From Symbiotaphrina buchneri (Eukaryota > Ascomycota > Symbiotaphrinales > Symbiotaphrinaceae): a stretch of 64,000 bases of DNA. Location of the stretch: contig BCIG01000012.1 in NCBI GenBank assembly GCA_001599915.1, forward strand, positions 372,001 to 436,000, in the 5' to 3' direction. How positions within the stretch are numbered: the first letter of the stretch is position 1; each line of letters begins with the position of its first letter. Below, piece by piece: positions 43,026-55,292 of the stretch. Both the position numbers and the translations under genes were made by a program. The notes beneath the pieces were generated by a model. It was not told the origin of the DNA and did no database searches. It saw only the letters and a list, made by a program, of their open reading frames with translations.

Positions 43026-44703
43026 AATCCAATCTTGGGCGAGCAGTTACAATGTTTACGGGAATCAGGCAAGTTGTCTCTCAATACACTGAAGACTTAC
43101 ATTGAAAAAGTCTGCATATCAGCACCTCAATGATGTGGAATGCTTGCGCTCGTGTTGATGCGAGCTATTGATGGCTTGACGTTGGGAAATGCCAAAAAGG
43201 GCATCAACGGAGGTATCACGACTTCTAGCGTGGTGTTGAGCGCCGTTGCACCCGCTGCGCAACATCAAGACGACAGGGAACGGCAAAATCCCACACTTAG
43301 TTATTGGGACGCAAATACATCACTTGGGCGTGCGAGTATCACCGTTGTTTCTCCCAGAAACTAGAAAACTTTGAACAACCCTTCTTTATCAGTGCATCTC
43401 GCTGCTGCTGATATCGTGAAATCCACTCAAATGATACCGAGCTCCGGCGTGGTAACTCGCTCCATGAATTAATTTCCGAGCAATAATTGTGGGCTCCATG
43501 CCCGTTATCAGCCTTTTGTTGTCCAATGCCTGCTTCCGACCCGTACCACACGAAAGAGTATTGAAAGTTGTAGGGTCCCGGCAGGTCATCCGGCATCCGC
43601 CATCCATTTCGGGTGAAGCTGCCGTTCGATTTGCTTCTCGCGGAGCCTTGCGCTCTCGTTGGTGGTGGTGGTGCGGGAAGTATTGGTGGCGTAGTAGCTG
43701 GCTCGCTGCGTGCGACCGTCAGTTCTAGATTACGCCGATCTTCACAGATGTCGGTCCAATCAGAGATGCAGATAAACGGCGTTGTTCAGTGGGAATGTTA
43801 GACTCTTTGTTCCGCAGACGACACAATTCATTAATGCTATGGTGTTTGATAGGCTTCGACAGTCTCAGATTATGGTAGAGGCAAGTTCTGTTAAAGATGT
43901 CGCTGCTACATGTACTGGATCAATTATCAAGAGGACTAGATGACGAACTACCGACCGGCCGAGCGATTTCGTTCCCTTTTAGTCTGAAGTTCGGTGACGG
44001 GAGACCGTGCGGGGCGTGGAGAAAGCTCAAGCGAAGGCTGTGGGCCATCGTGCCGTCCGTCCTGCGCCAAGAGCAAGTGCCAATCGCTCACAGCCTGTAT
44101 CGGTCGATCGCCGTCCCTCCCAAACAATACGAGCGATGCATCCATAAGAATTGCCATGCCCCGGTCCCGCCGCCGGGCTCCTTCTCCATCATTCTCCCTC
44201 TATCAATCATCTTCGACAACTTCTCTCATGGAGATTAATATACCTTCTATAATCTTCCGGCGATAGCAACCCGATTGCCTTACCTTCGCAGTTGTTGTCT
44301 CTGTGTCGCGGGATCTTCCAGGCAAACGCTCAGACACCGGACGCGGCCCGATAAGGATATTGCACCATCATCAGGTGCGATAACTACCCTCCAAGCAACA
44401 GAGATATGTCCATGCACAGCTACTTATAAATGCTTAGTGAAGAATTCCAATCCTGCACTGAAGCCGGCCTGTGGGTGTCACAAAGGCGTTGCTCCGTCGA
44501 AAATACTACCGCTCGGCAGCCCACCGCGCTGATAAGCACCGCATGCACACCGGCTGCAAGACAGCGCCAGCACCATATCTGGTCACTAGCTCTCAGCTGC
44601 CGGGGTTATTGCAATAAGACTTATCTATCTGCTACATTCGTATATGTGACCATCAACCTGTGGCGAGCAGGACAATTGCCGACACGCCCAGGCAGCTCCT
44701 GGA
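43026..44703. other. Gene-poor interval with one candidate minus-strand reading frame
   Basis: About 1.7 kb between TYW4 and PPS1. One frame (43339-43785, minus) looks protein-like and is listed separately. A plus-strand frame at 43897-44238 and an overlapping minus one (43948-44157) give mixed signals and are not called. Confidence 0.4.
43339..43785 (-). other. Candidate coding exon of an unrecognised gene
   Basis: An open minus-strand frame of 149 codons with natural-looking composition: a Pro-rich lead (TTPPILPAPPPPTRAQG), then FTRNGWRMPDDLPGPYNF, FVWYGSEAGIGQQ, HNYCSEINSWSELPR and VSFEWISRYQQQRDALI. The only in-frame ATG is at MPDDLPG (43594-43596), in the middle, so a 5' exon is expected; a candidate acceptor (AATCTAG) lies at about 43728. 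The segment has no family I can name. It could be a real small gene or a decayed exon. Confidence 0.3.
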
Positions 44704-47016
44704 ATGGCCGCTATTGTGGAAAGACGATTCGACGTGCGACCAACCCCAGCGACTGTACAACTGACGCCTGCCCTGAGCCTGAACACTGGATCCAATGGCG
44801 GGAATCCTGTCATTCCAAACAAGCATATTCCGGTCTGCCCGCCAGGTCCAACGCCGGTAGAGCGACCTGCGACTCCTCCGGCTACTCCATCCGCGAGGAG
44901 ATCAAGCTTTCCAAAAGCTTCCCTTTTATATCCACCTACATCCTACGCCAAGGTCTCAATAACTCCTGATGTTTACAGAATCGATCCAGACGGGCTCGCC
45001 GCTGCGCTGGCTCATCTCTCATCACAGCCGATGCCGGAAGCGAGGCAGCTTTTCCCATGGCTTCATGGTCTGCACGCAGAAAACGCCGTACAGCTCAACT
45101 TTTTCGGCGCCCGCCGCAAAGGGACCACGCGGAGGATACCTAGTTGCTTCCGCGGTATCACTCTAGTGAAGTGCGATGGTGATCTCACGCAGTCCAAACT
45201 GAAAGGTGCAATTGGGCCGGAAGAACTTTTGCTGACCGACGAGCACGATTGCACAACCTTCCAAGACTTCGATCCAAAGGAGGGGTTCTCTGTCAGAAAC
45301 TTTCAGATCCAGATTGGAAAACTTGCGTTGATATCAGACCTTGTCGTCTATGGCGATGAGCAAACCCCGGCGGATGATGTGCGAGTACTGGCACAAAGGC
45401 TCGCTATAGCACAGCAAAATTGGAGGGAACAGCTAGACTCCTGCGGCAAGGAGGCTCCAATATACAATACGTTCATTGTTTCAGGTAAGATGCTGTGAGT
45501 TTTCTATTTCGTCCAATACTGACTGCAGTAGGACCCTTCAGCGACTTCGAAAAGCACCATCCCGAACTAGTGGCTATCAATTCCAAGGGCGAAGCAACAG
45601 GGAGAGTCATGGATTTCTGTAAGCTTTGCGTACCGTGAAATTTCCATTGCCGCCTCTTTCTGACCCTAGCAGTCCAATGGGAACGACAAGAAATGTGCAC
45701 CATGTCCCGGCATTCGGAGATATCAAAAAATGTCTGGCTAGGACCAACTCCAGATCCGAGCTTGAACCTCCAGTGCGGCCCAGGTGAGGATCACGTCTTT
45801 GATGTCATGATCGAGGCTAGTGATCTGGCACAACTACCCGAACGTCGAACGCTGAAGCGCTTGACGACTTTTGTTCTTGAAAAGGGCGCGTCACTCAAAG
45901 TTGAATTCCCCTCCTCTGGCAGTATTATGCCGCCAGGGTGGTCTCAGGTGGAAGCGGATGGAATCATAGACGCCTGTCGTTGGATCCATAAGTTGGCCAA
46001 TGCCGGAGAAATTAACCGGTCGAAGGATGCCGATGGCGATATTTCCATGGAATCTGGCCAAGCTCGCCCCTGCAGGATACTGATACATTGCGCAGATGGC
46101 TATACGGAGAGTTCTTTGATGGCCCTTGCCTACTTCATGTACTCGGAGTGCGCCCCTGTGCATGAAGCATGGCTAAGGCTTCATTGCGAGAAGGGGCGGA
46201 ACTTCTTCGCATATCCTTCTGATGTTGCTCTGCTTAGCAGCATTCAGAATCGACTGCTGCAGTCCAGTCCCAATTGGAAGCACTCATACGTGCCTCCCAG
46301 TCCAGACTGGCTTTCCAAAATGGACGGGTCTTTGCCAAACCGTATCTTGCCATACATGTATCTGGGAAACCTCGGTCACGCCAATAATCCCGAGTTGCTC
46401 CGCGCTATGGGCATCAGCCGGATCTTGAGCGTTGGGGAGCCGGTCTCTTGGTCAACTGAAGAGCGCGAGAGATGGGGACCCGGGAAGGTTTTATACATCG
46501 ACAAGGTGCAAGATAATGGTATCGATACCTTGACCGAAGAATTTGGGCGATGTTTGGAGTTCATCGGTAATAAGACCCTTTCTTTGCAGACTGAAGCATG
46601 CTAATATCCAGCTTCAGCGGATGGTCGTCGCGAAGGTACCGCGACCTTGGTACATTGTCGCGTGGGGGTGTCTCGATCCGCAACTATATGTATTGCAGAG
46701 GTCATGAGGGAGATGGGTCTTTCTTTTCCGAGGGCATAGTGAGTTTCATGGTCCCCATGTCTTGAAATGTGCTTACAGGTTGCAGTTGCTTTGTTCGTGC
46801 CCGGCGATTGAACGTGATTATCCAGCCTCATGTCAAGTTCTCGTAAGTAGTTGGCTTCTTTCCCTGGCTCCTATATACTGATAATTTCTTAGATACGAGC
46901 TCCTCAAATGGGAAGAGATGCAGCGACGGGAACGACAGGAACCGCTTGCCCGTGAACTGGAGTGGGCGACCATAGCGAGGGAAATAGCGTTGATGAACAG
47001 GCCTTACTCGCGTTGA
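44704..47016 (+). CDS. PPS1: Dual-specificity protein phosphatase Pps1
   Basis: Six exons (44704-45484, 45532-45618, 45673-46566, 46612-46738, 46786-46842, 46893-47016) give 689 residues. Pps1 is a Tyr/Ser-Thr phosphatase linked to S-phase control in yeast. The active-site loop HCRVGVSRSAT has Cys603 and Arg609. The upstream DSP core reads LPNRILPYMYLGNLGHANN and ISRILSVGEPVSW, with a second, inactive PTP-like region before it (LIHCADGYTESS, which keeps the Cys but has a non-standard loop). The C-terminal helix YELLKWEEMQRRER follows the last junction. The N-terminus is Pro/Thr-rich. Introns are 46-54 nt. Confidence 0.92.
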
Positions 47017-47871
47017 ACATTTCATAATGATTTTGACGTCGCTATGATGGTACGATTATGGGTTTACTCAAGGCGTCCTGCGTGGGAATTGCTTTGAGGG
47101 ATATGGGGGATCTAAAAGACCTCGGGGAGGTTACTGGGGCTTGGTCATACTTGCTTTATACTGGCTGGTAGTTGGCTGGACTGTCATGTGCATCGTGAAC
47201 TGGCCACAGCGGCGCGAATCTATACATTCGTCATTCATTCAAGATGATCGTGCCATTTTGAAGATATGCACCGCCCCTTTGCTTAGACATACATATACCG
47301 TTCAATATGTGGTACCCCTTCTTCGATGTCAGGAGGCACATCCGCAGATAAACAGCCACCTTATGTAAGCAACGTGGGGGAGCACCGTGGAGGACAGGCG
47401 GCGGAAAGGGCTACCGTAGCAGCTACGTAAAGAAGCTGTGAGGTCTTGTAAGGTTGCGGGTACGCTTACTACGCGGAAAATTAGTTGCGCATTCCAGGTA
47501 TCTGTACACACGACCAAGGTGGAGATCAAAGCCAGCTGAAGCTAAGAGACAAGTCGTCGTTCCCCTTGTATGGCAGGCAAATCAGTGAATGAATCCATCA
47601 ATACAACGACACCACCGCCGACAACACCGCCATCGTGCACAATCGCAACCCACCTTCTGAACTCGGCAGAAAACATTTCACAGCAGCGCATAGCTTTGGG
47701 GGATTCTCTGCAGCGATTGTTTTGCCCTCTGTTCCCCTGAGTGCGTGCCGCTACAACAGCTTCTTATCTGCGACTGTCAGCGTCTACCTCAGCCGCTGAG
47801 CGTCGTCTTTGTGTGCTCAAGCCGGTGACTTCCTCACCAGACCTTCCATACAGCGCAACAGGTCACTTAGG
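47017..47871. promoter_or_regulatory. Intergenic / PP2A promoter
   Basis: A stretch of 855 bases with no gene seen. Pyrimidine-rich leader sequence precedes the PP2A start. Confidence 0.4.
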
Positions 47872-49154
47872 ATGGATACCAAGATGGAGGACGTGCAAGT
47901 GGGGAAGATTCCTGAGCCATCGCAGCTCTCGTCGTCTCTTCAGGGACCCCCGTCCATAGGCACTCTTGATGGTTGGATCGAGAATTTGATGCAGTGCAAA
48001 CAGCTTTCTGAGGGTGATGTACAGAGGTTGTGCGAGAAGGTAGGAGCATCCTGGAGTATCATCATTTTCAGATGTCAGGGAGCATGGCTGACCCTGGCTG
48101 CGGCATAGGCGAGAGAGGTTCTGCAAGAGGAGTCAAACGTACAGCCAGTGGTTTGTCTCCAACGTTACATGGCTGCGAAGCATATCGTACTAACTCCAAC
48201 TTTAGAAATGCCCGGTGACAGTGTGCGGAGACATACATGGCCAGTTCCACGACCTCATGGAGCTGTTCAGGATTGGAGGACCCAACCCAGACACAAATTA
48301 CCTGTTCATGGGTACTACAATCACCTCACTCCTGAAATCGCACGCGCTAAAACTTCTCCAGGTGACTATGTCGATAGAGGGTACTACTCAGTGGAGACGG
48401 TTACACTGTTGGTTGCTTTGAAAATCCGATACCCCCAACGCATCACGATCCTTCGCGGCAATCACGAATCTCGCCAGATCACCCAGGTCTATGGCTTCTA
48501 CGACGAGTGCTTACGGAAATATGGCAACGCCAACGTCTGGAAATTCTTCACTGACCTCTTCGACTACCTGCCCTTGACCGCCCTTATCGACAACCAAATC
48601 TTCTGCCTTCACGGTGGACTGTCACCCAGCATTGACACTCTCGACAACATCCGTGCTCTCGATCGTATACAGGAGGTGCCGCACGAGGGGCCTATGTGCG
48701 ATCTGCTATGGTCGGATCCGGATGATAGATGCGGATGGGGTATCTCTCCCAGAGGTGCTGGTTACACTTTCGGCCAGGACATTTCGGAGGCATTCAATCA
48801 CAACAACGGCTTGACGTTGGTGGCAAGAGCTCATCAGTTGGTCATGGAGGGATACAACTGGTCGCAGGATAGAAACGTCGTTACCATCTTCTCTGGTATG
48901 TCTCGGTTTTCTCATTTTATATGCGGAGCTGTTCGCTAACACTGCGTCTCTAGCACCAAATTACTGCTACAGATGCGGTAACCAGGCAGCGATCATGGAA
49001 ATTGATGAACACCTCAAATATACCTTGTAAGTTCCTTTGCCTCGCAAAGTTGGCTGTTACTCTCTGACACATGTTCTGCAGCCTGCAATTCGATCCTTGT
49101 CCTCGTACTGGCGAACCGATGGTGACCAAACGTTGTCCCGACTACTTCCTCTGA
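47872..49154 (+). CDS. pphA: Serine/threonine phosphatase PP2A catalytic subunit
   Basis: Six exons (47872-48039, 48109-48150, 48206-48311, 48362-48895, 48954-49026, 49082-49154) give 331 residues. Metallophosphatase motifs are intact: GDIHG, GDYVDRG (across 48311/48362), GNHE, and the [11 protein letters not shown] loop (across 48895/48954). An extra 20-25 residues precede the conserved [11 protein letters not shown], as in other filamentous fungi. The C-terminal tail reads TKRCPDYFL: the methylated Leu331 and the Tyr are kept, but the residue matching Thr304 of animal PP2A is Cys326. Exon 2 is only 42 nt and uses a weak donor (GTTTGT). Binds A and B subunits; broad roles in cell cycle and signalling. 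Confidence 0.95.
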
Positions 49155-49825
49155 TCATCTCATGAGCCGAGGATGAATCTGGCGGTCATGCTAAGGACAG
49201 CTGTAGAATTTGGGGGATGCCCTGCATCGACGACATGTTGGGGCTTGCACGCGAACTTTACAAAGATTCGCATCCTTATCAACCCCTTACTCATTGTCAT
49301 CCTGGTCGTTGAGAGTGATTATCACTGAGTTGAAGGGCGTGGGTTCGGTCGGTGTTGTTCGGACTAATGAAAGACGTGTAAATTACTCTTATGGTTTCAA
49401 GTTCTAGATCGCAATTGACTGCCGAGATGACGTTGTATTCTTCATTCATATCTGCATAAAGACAAGCTTGAGAAGGGTTCTTGATAACGACAGCATGATT
49501 GTGCTGCTCTACATCTTTCAGCTTGCTTGCCTGAAGGTATCAAACAATGTAGCTCTTTAGGTGAGCATTGCCGGTGAAGCTGTCCATTAGCCATTGCGCA
49601 GTCCATGAAGCACATTCCTATATAAAGCATACAGCCACCCTCCAAGCCATCATCACATCACACGTCAGCAAGTATAAGCCACATAGCACACTACATGATC
49701 AGTCATCTGCGGTCAATCCATTACAGCAAAGCATCCCATATCAGATCCACCCCGAGGTATAAGCAACAGATGTTATGCTGTTCCTTGGCTCGCCCACATC
49801 GCGGCGGGGCTAGAGGGGAGCGTTC
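49155..49825. other. Convergent 3' flanks, no gene seen
   Basis: A stretch of 671 bases between two convergent stops; open frames at 49568-49762 and 49695-49949 have no family features. Confidence 0.4.
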
Positions 49826-51488
49826 TCACTCTCTAAACGGCGGCCGAAAAGGCATCAGAGGCGTCTTGCGCCGGCCTACAGCTGCGGTGCCGTACAATCG
49901 GCTCGTTGAACGGGTCAGTGTCTTTAGATACTTTGCAGGCTCGACGTGAGGACTGTCGACGAGGCCGTCAGGTTCAGGACGCAGTGGTGAGGCGGCGAGG
50001 ATGAGCTCTGTGGTGATTAGACTGGGGTCAAGCTCGCTCGCGGGGAGAGGGGCTGCAATGCTGGGCGCGTGGGTGAGTATGTGCCGCCGCGTTGGAGATA
50101 TTGAAGAGGGTCTGGTGCCAGGAGCGGTGTGGTGGTTATGAGGAGAGTGGAGAGATCTTCCCGCACGCTCAAAGTAGTTGGAGTAACAGTCGGGTTGAAG
50201 CGGCTCCTCAGGAGGCACATCGTCTCATCACTGTTGTTAGTGGATAAATTCAAGCGGAAAGTTCCACAATATTTACCTTCAGCATCCGGCCAGTTTTCTT
50301 CGTCAGAATCCCCGTAGTCCTTGATCATGTAGGCGTCTTGTGTTTCAGGTATCTCAGACCTAAGTTGGGAAGCGGAAGCGGGAGCGTTGCACGAGGACCG
50401 CGAAGCAGGAAATTGGTGGCTTGTTGGAGGCTGAGCTTCCCTGTTGAATCCAACCCTTATAGGGGAAGGCAACTGGAAGTGGGTCATCTCCTCCAATATC
50501 TGCTCATCAAACTCGTCACTATCGATATGGATTCCTGGTAGGGTTCGGCTTTCAGCTGCAGCGGGTACGCCCTGGGGGTCGACCGGAGGCGGCGGAGGCG
50601 GCCCATTTGGGGTTCTTCCTTCATGGCTGGCTCCAAAGGCACCATTTCCGTTCTGTATGTGGATTATGTTTTGGAGACCAAGCTCTACCCCTATCTCATC
50701 AAGCCTTTGCGAGAGATTCACAGGTATCTCAGTGAGAGTATTAGAGGATCTTGTGGAGCGTAGTTCTAACTGTCCGAGCACCATGGAGCGTGCCCTCCTA
50801 CCGACTTTGGCGCGACGAAGTGCAGGTTCAGGCACTGCTGGACCTGGCAAGGCGGAGGGTATACTTGCTGTGGATTTGGTGGTCTCGCCGAACCCACTGT
50901 TGCCTCTTTTGCTTTTCAGTCCACGAGAGGAGGGCAACCGGAATTTTGATAGGTCGACAGGCTCATCCTGAGCCCTTCGAATTGTGGCATGATCCATCTG
51001 CTTGAGCTTTCCGCCTGCACGAACGGTTACTGCCTGACGATTGCGTATTCTAGCAGCCGTATGACGTTGAGTACTATCTTCGATATCATCATCCGTTTCA
51101 CTGTTTGATACTGGTGTATAACCGACTTCCTGTTACCGAAGTCAGCTGCCCATAACTGTGGGAGTACCACAGACCATACTTCTACTGGTGTGCCCCTTCG
51201 GACAATGGCCGGTAGCAGTGCCAGCTCACCCATCCATGTCTGTCTTCTCTTGCGTGTGCCATTCCCGACTCTCTGGTATAAGCCATCACTTGCTGCGTCA
51301 GCGAAAAATGGCAGGCGCCTTTTCTTCTTGGTTGTCGGATATCCAGCCTCAGTTTTGCTGTCCTTTTCCGAGGGCTGAGGATGGTTGGGATGGTTGAGAT
51401 GCTTCCTAGAGTAAGTGATCAAGGGCTTTGCCCGGATATTGTCAGACCCAGCCACGATGGTCAACCCTGGCTGTCCTGTGATTGCCAT
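49826..51488 (-). CDS. Disordered protein of unknown function, three exons
   Basis: Exons 51180-51488, 50277-51129 and 49826-50223 give 519 residues. Intron 1 (GTATGG..AACAG) joins PVE to EVGYTPVSNSETDDDIED. For intron 2 the donor GTAAAT joined to the acceptor TGATGAG makes DAEDDVPPEEPLQPD and keeps a 130-residue C-terminal frame open; the more obvious acceptor 7 bases earlier would stop at once, and no splicing at all leaves a different open tail. The protein is basic and Pro/Ser-rich with a KKKRR cluster near residue 55 (nuclear signal), a helical patch (SQRLDEIGVELGLQNI) and an acidic stretch (IDSDEFDEQILEEM). I recognise no family. Confidence 0.55.
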
Positions 51489-52088
51489 TGTAGATTTCCG
51501 TCACTGATGTTCATTGCGGCATGATACAGTCTTTTCATACTCAGATCGGGGTCAGCAGTGACATGGACTCGAGCTGTCAGGTTGCCAAGGTAAGCAGACG
51601 CACTAGATGCGGATAATGCGAGCAATGTCTGTGCCCGTGCGTACGGCGACTAGGCCCTCAGGATGACTGCAGGCCTCTAGACCTATTCTTAGGAGGGCGT
51701 CAAGGCAAGCAATCTGAGTGGCTCCATGGACGCACTGTACCCGTACAGGGAAGACGGTAAGCACTTGCAGGGAACCCGTGAACGGGTGGGATGAAGCCAG
51801 GGTGGCTCAAGCAAGCGAACAAGGATCGAGAGGGACCCTCTCCGTCATCCCGTCGACCCGTGAAAGTGGACAGACCTCGGCATAATTTAAGCTTCTTTCA
51901 TCTGCGGGAGAGCTAAACTAGTGCGAATGCTGCTGCTGTGCTGCAGAAATCAAGGCACGCGTCGTCATAATTGGACATTGACCGAGGCCCAAATCCACAA
52001 CCACCCACGCGTGAGGATATCGTTGACCACCTCTCCAAACCAGATATATCGGATTTTACGACACGGACTCTAGCCATTGAAGGGTAGA
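51489..52088. promoter_or_regulatory. Divergent promoter, unknown gene / YVC1
   Basis: An interval of 600 bases between head-to-head start codons. No gene is seen. Confidence 0.35.
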
Positions 52089-55000
52089 ATGGCGCGGGGA
52101 CCGCTGTTTGATCAGCCCTCGGGCCCAGGCAATGCTACCCGCGACTATCTGGCCCTGCCCACCATCAAAGACGAGGAGCCTTTCATAGCCGTGGTCAAGA
52201 AACTCTCAATATACTTTGTTGATGCTATCGACAGCCCTCATACTTTCGCACAGCTCCAGACATCGACATTTGGGCAGAGATTACGGCCGCTGATTGAGAT
52301 GCTCAGCAAAGATGTCCATCATCCAGCTATTGTGGCTGCTTTGTTGGCGCTCAAATATCACTTTGCTGCTATCGAACCCGATGACCGGGGAATTCAGGCA
52401 ACGCGAGGGCTGGCTTGTGAGATGGTGGCATGGCGCTTCTTAGCACACCTTTCAGACCGTGAAGTCATCGACTACTGCTTATACGAGCTCAACTCTCCAA
52501 CAGCCACCGAAAGCCCTCCGGACCCCGAGGCTGGAGTAATAAATAGGCGCCACGCTACGTCAGAAGATTCCGATGAACGAAGTCCACTATTGCAACAGGA
52601 AAGCTTGCCTGGCTATGATCAAAGAAGACCTGCAGACAGGAATCCTTCCAGGAGTGATCATTGGAACGGTGAAGAAGATGATGAAGATTCTTTCTCGTGG
52701 CTCATGGGGCTCAATGCTCTGGAGATCGCTGCAGTGGCAGACGCCAAGAGCTTCCTTAGCCAACGACTTGTCCAGAAGATCGTGAACGGTATGTGGAGGG
52801 GAGACATTATATTCTGGGAGTCACTCAATGTGCATACTACGAAAAAGGCACGGATCTATAACCCGAGGTGTGTATGCGGTGATGGAGCCGTTGGCTAATG
52901 TGTTTGACTGATCGTATGCCGCTCATAAAGGAGAGCGGATCCTTATTGCCGGCTCAGGGTTCCGCGCTACCAAAAAGTCTTCGAGGCCATATTCTTCGCG
53001 ACGTTTCTTGCCTTATATTACGCAGTGCTCGTACAGCGGAATCCCACGAATATTACTTTCGTCGAGGTACTGCTGTATTTGTGGATTGCTGCGTTTGCGT
53101 ACGATGAGTTTGGCGAATTCCTAGATGCTGGGACACTGTTCTACGCTGCAGACTTCTGGAGCCTCTGGGATGTGGGAATCATTGCCGTGGGATTCGCATA
53201 TCTCGTCGCAAGTGAGTCAAAGATAGATCAGTGCCCGCTTTCCTTCTAACCCCTGAATAGGAATTATAGGCCTTGCAAAAGACAGCGATGCAATAATCGA
53301 CATATCCTTTGACATATTATCCTTGGAAGCTCTGTTTCTAGTTCCGAGGTAGGACTTCGGATTCGATCGGCTTGCTCTTGGTTCTAATGTGAGCTAGGAT
53401 CTGTTCCTTGTTAAGCTTGCATCCTTACTTTGGTACTTTGGTAGGCAGGTGCATTGACTAGAGACATAGACACATGACTGACAAATCTCCTCCAGATACC
53501 GTGCCTGAAGGAGATGGTATGAGAATTTTTATGAGGCTGTCGAGGCCGCTGGCTGACAGCGCCTTAGACGAAGGACTTCATCAAATTTCTAGGCTTGGTG
53601 GTCATCCTCTATATAGGTACAACATACGCGCGGCCACAGGATTCCTATTTCTGATCAAATATGTGTAGGGTTTCTAACCACCTTTACACTCCTCGCACGG
53701 GACCATTTCAAGCTAGGAGAAATGTCGTGGATCTTGGTTAAAGTCTTCTTTGGGTATGTGAGCCTTCGTTTGAAGTGGAGGCTAGGCTGATAGGGCCACC
53801 TTGATGCAGCTCGAGCTACCTAGGCTTTGTGAGTACAGAATTCGGCACCGACGATTAGAGCCTGACTTACAAGATCCTGACGTTTGAAGGACGTCGCGAG
53901 AGAGGTCAGCTGTTACCACAACCACCGCTGTTGCTTAGGTTGACCAAGTATAGATATCTCCGTTACTCGGCCCTCCACTGATGGTCGTGTTCGTTACACT
54001 GACGAACATCCTCTTGATCACATCACTTGTTTCCTTATTGAGCAATTCCTTAACTCGCGTATGTTCCCCTTGCGAAGTTCAGAAACATCGACATTGCGAC
54101 CGCACGTACAAAGTGCTAAGCAGGCTGCGATGGCTAATACGAGTTGTTGTCGTCCTTGATCAGGTTATGGACCATGCAAAAGAGGAATATCTATATATGT
54201 AAGGATGCATAATGCCCTACCTCGAAATAGACCGGAAAAAGGTATCTAACAACCGATCTAGCTACTCAGTCTTTGTGCTTGAGGTGAGCATTAGACGGCA
54301 GTTGCATGAACTCAGTGCCGTTCCGTTCCGTCACTAACGGTGCTTTGCCTCGAACCTACAGGCTTCTACCTCCTCAAGGCTCACATACTTCTATCCGCCC
54401 CTAGTGAGTAGTCTCCAAGCTTTACTACGCCGCAAACTTGAGCTTCAGCTCAGTGAGCTGAATTGGCCGCTTCTACTTGCCCGGGACCCCTCTCCATGTT
54501 GAACAATTTGGTGCTCTGGATCCCTTGGTAGGCTAGCATATGCTTCGACGCTGGATCTGAAGGCCATCTGGTCCAACACGACCTTTCTAACCTCGCACGC
54601 TTACAACGATTTGGAATTAATGCAACGCCAGATCCCAACAAAGGATCTAGGGAATGAAGATTACAATCTCTCCCTAACTTTCATTAGGTTTCATGATGGA
54701 GGGGTCCCGGTCCATGAGCCGTGCCGTTTCTACGCTAGATGGGCCCATCAGACCACCACTAACGCAGGCATAACAGAATCTGATCCCCCTCGTCCTCTTT
54801 CGACCCCTTCGTCTGTTCGGCTTGGCTCCGGAGCCTCTGCGGAGCGCACGCATCGTTCTGCTAAAGACGACGCATTTTCCATTTGTAGCGGCTATCCGGG
54901 CCTACGAGAGCTTGATGGCGTATACGAGGGGTTCCAAAACAGATGCCAGCGGGACGACTTATCTGTCGAGCGGACCTGGGCCTGACACGCCGTCGAGGCG

Positions 55001-55292
55001 GGCTATGATTCGCGCTATGCCCTGGAATCGTCAGAGCTTGAGATCACTTAAGCGGCCCAGGTTGGCGCTTAGATCCCTGCAAGATTCCCTGCACCCACTG
55101 GGCGCACAGCCTGACCCGACCACAGCACAGACTCGTAGCTACGACTCGCGTCAGCAAGACGACCGAGCTTCCAAGATCTCGGCGCCATCCGCGGATTTGA
55201 GGGAGCTCGTGGAGAAGCTGAGTGCACAGGTGGAGGAATTAACGGCGACGATCGCTCTCCAGCAGAGGGAGAATTCGCCCAGCACCGAATGA
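52089..55292 (+). CDS. YVC1: Vacuolar TRP-type cation channel Yvc1
   Basis: Fourteen exons (52089-52867, 52931-53211, 53261-53348, 53398-53440, 53496-53516, 53568-53616, 53669-53753, 53810-53828, 53890-53904, 53954-54058, 54164-54198, 54262-54283, 54362-54403, 54777-55292) give exactly 700 codons (699 residues; the yeast protein has 675). Yvc1 releases calcium from the vacuole under osmotic or stretch stress. A soluble N-terminal domain (VKKLSIYFVDAIDSPHTF) precedes six membrane segments, such as FEAIFFATFLALYYAVLV, FWSLWDVGIIAVGFAYLV, FIKFLGLVVILYIGFL, and the pore region MSWILVKVFFGSSYLGF, then MVVFVTLTNILLITSLVSLL. The C-terminus has TTHFPFVAAIRAYESL and a coiled coil (LRELVEKLSAQVEELTATI). 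Without splicing the middle looks broken, but all 13 junctions keep phase. Confidence 0.92.
54404..54776 (+). other. YVC1: Long last intron of YVC1
   Basis: A 373-nt intron (GTGAGT..AACAG) between YFYPPL and NLIPLVLFRPLRLF, while the other twelve introns of the gene are about 49-105 nt. No coding sequence is seen in it, though part (54611-54960) is open by chance into the next exon's other frame. Confidence 0.8.

Noticed and set aside
53212-54776. The middle of YVC1 first looked like a broken gene with many stops.
   Set aside because: Thirteen consensus introns join the pieces in phase into 700 codons with all expected membrane segments, so the gene is intact.
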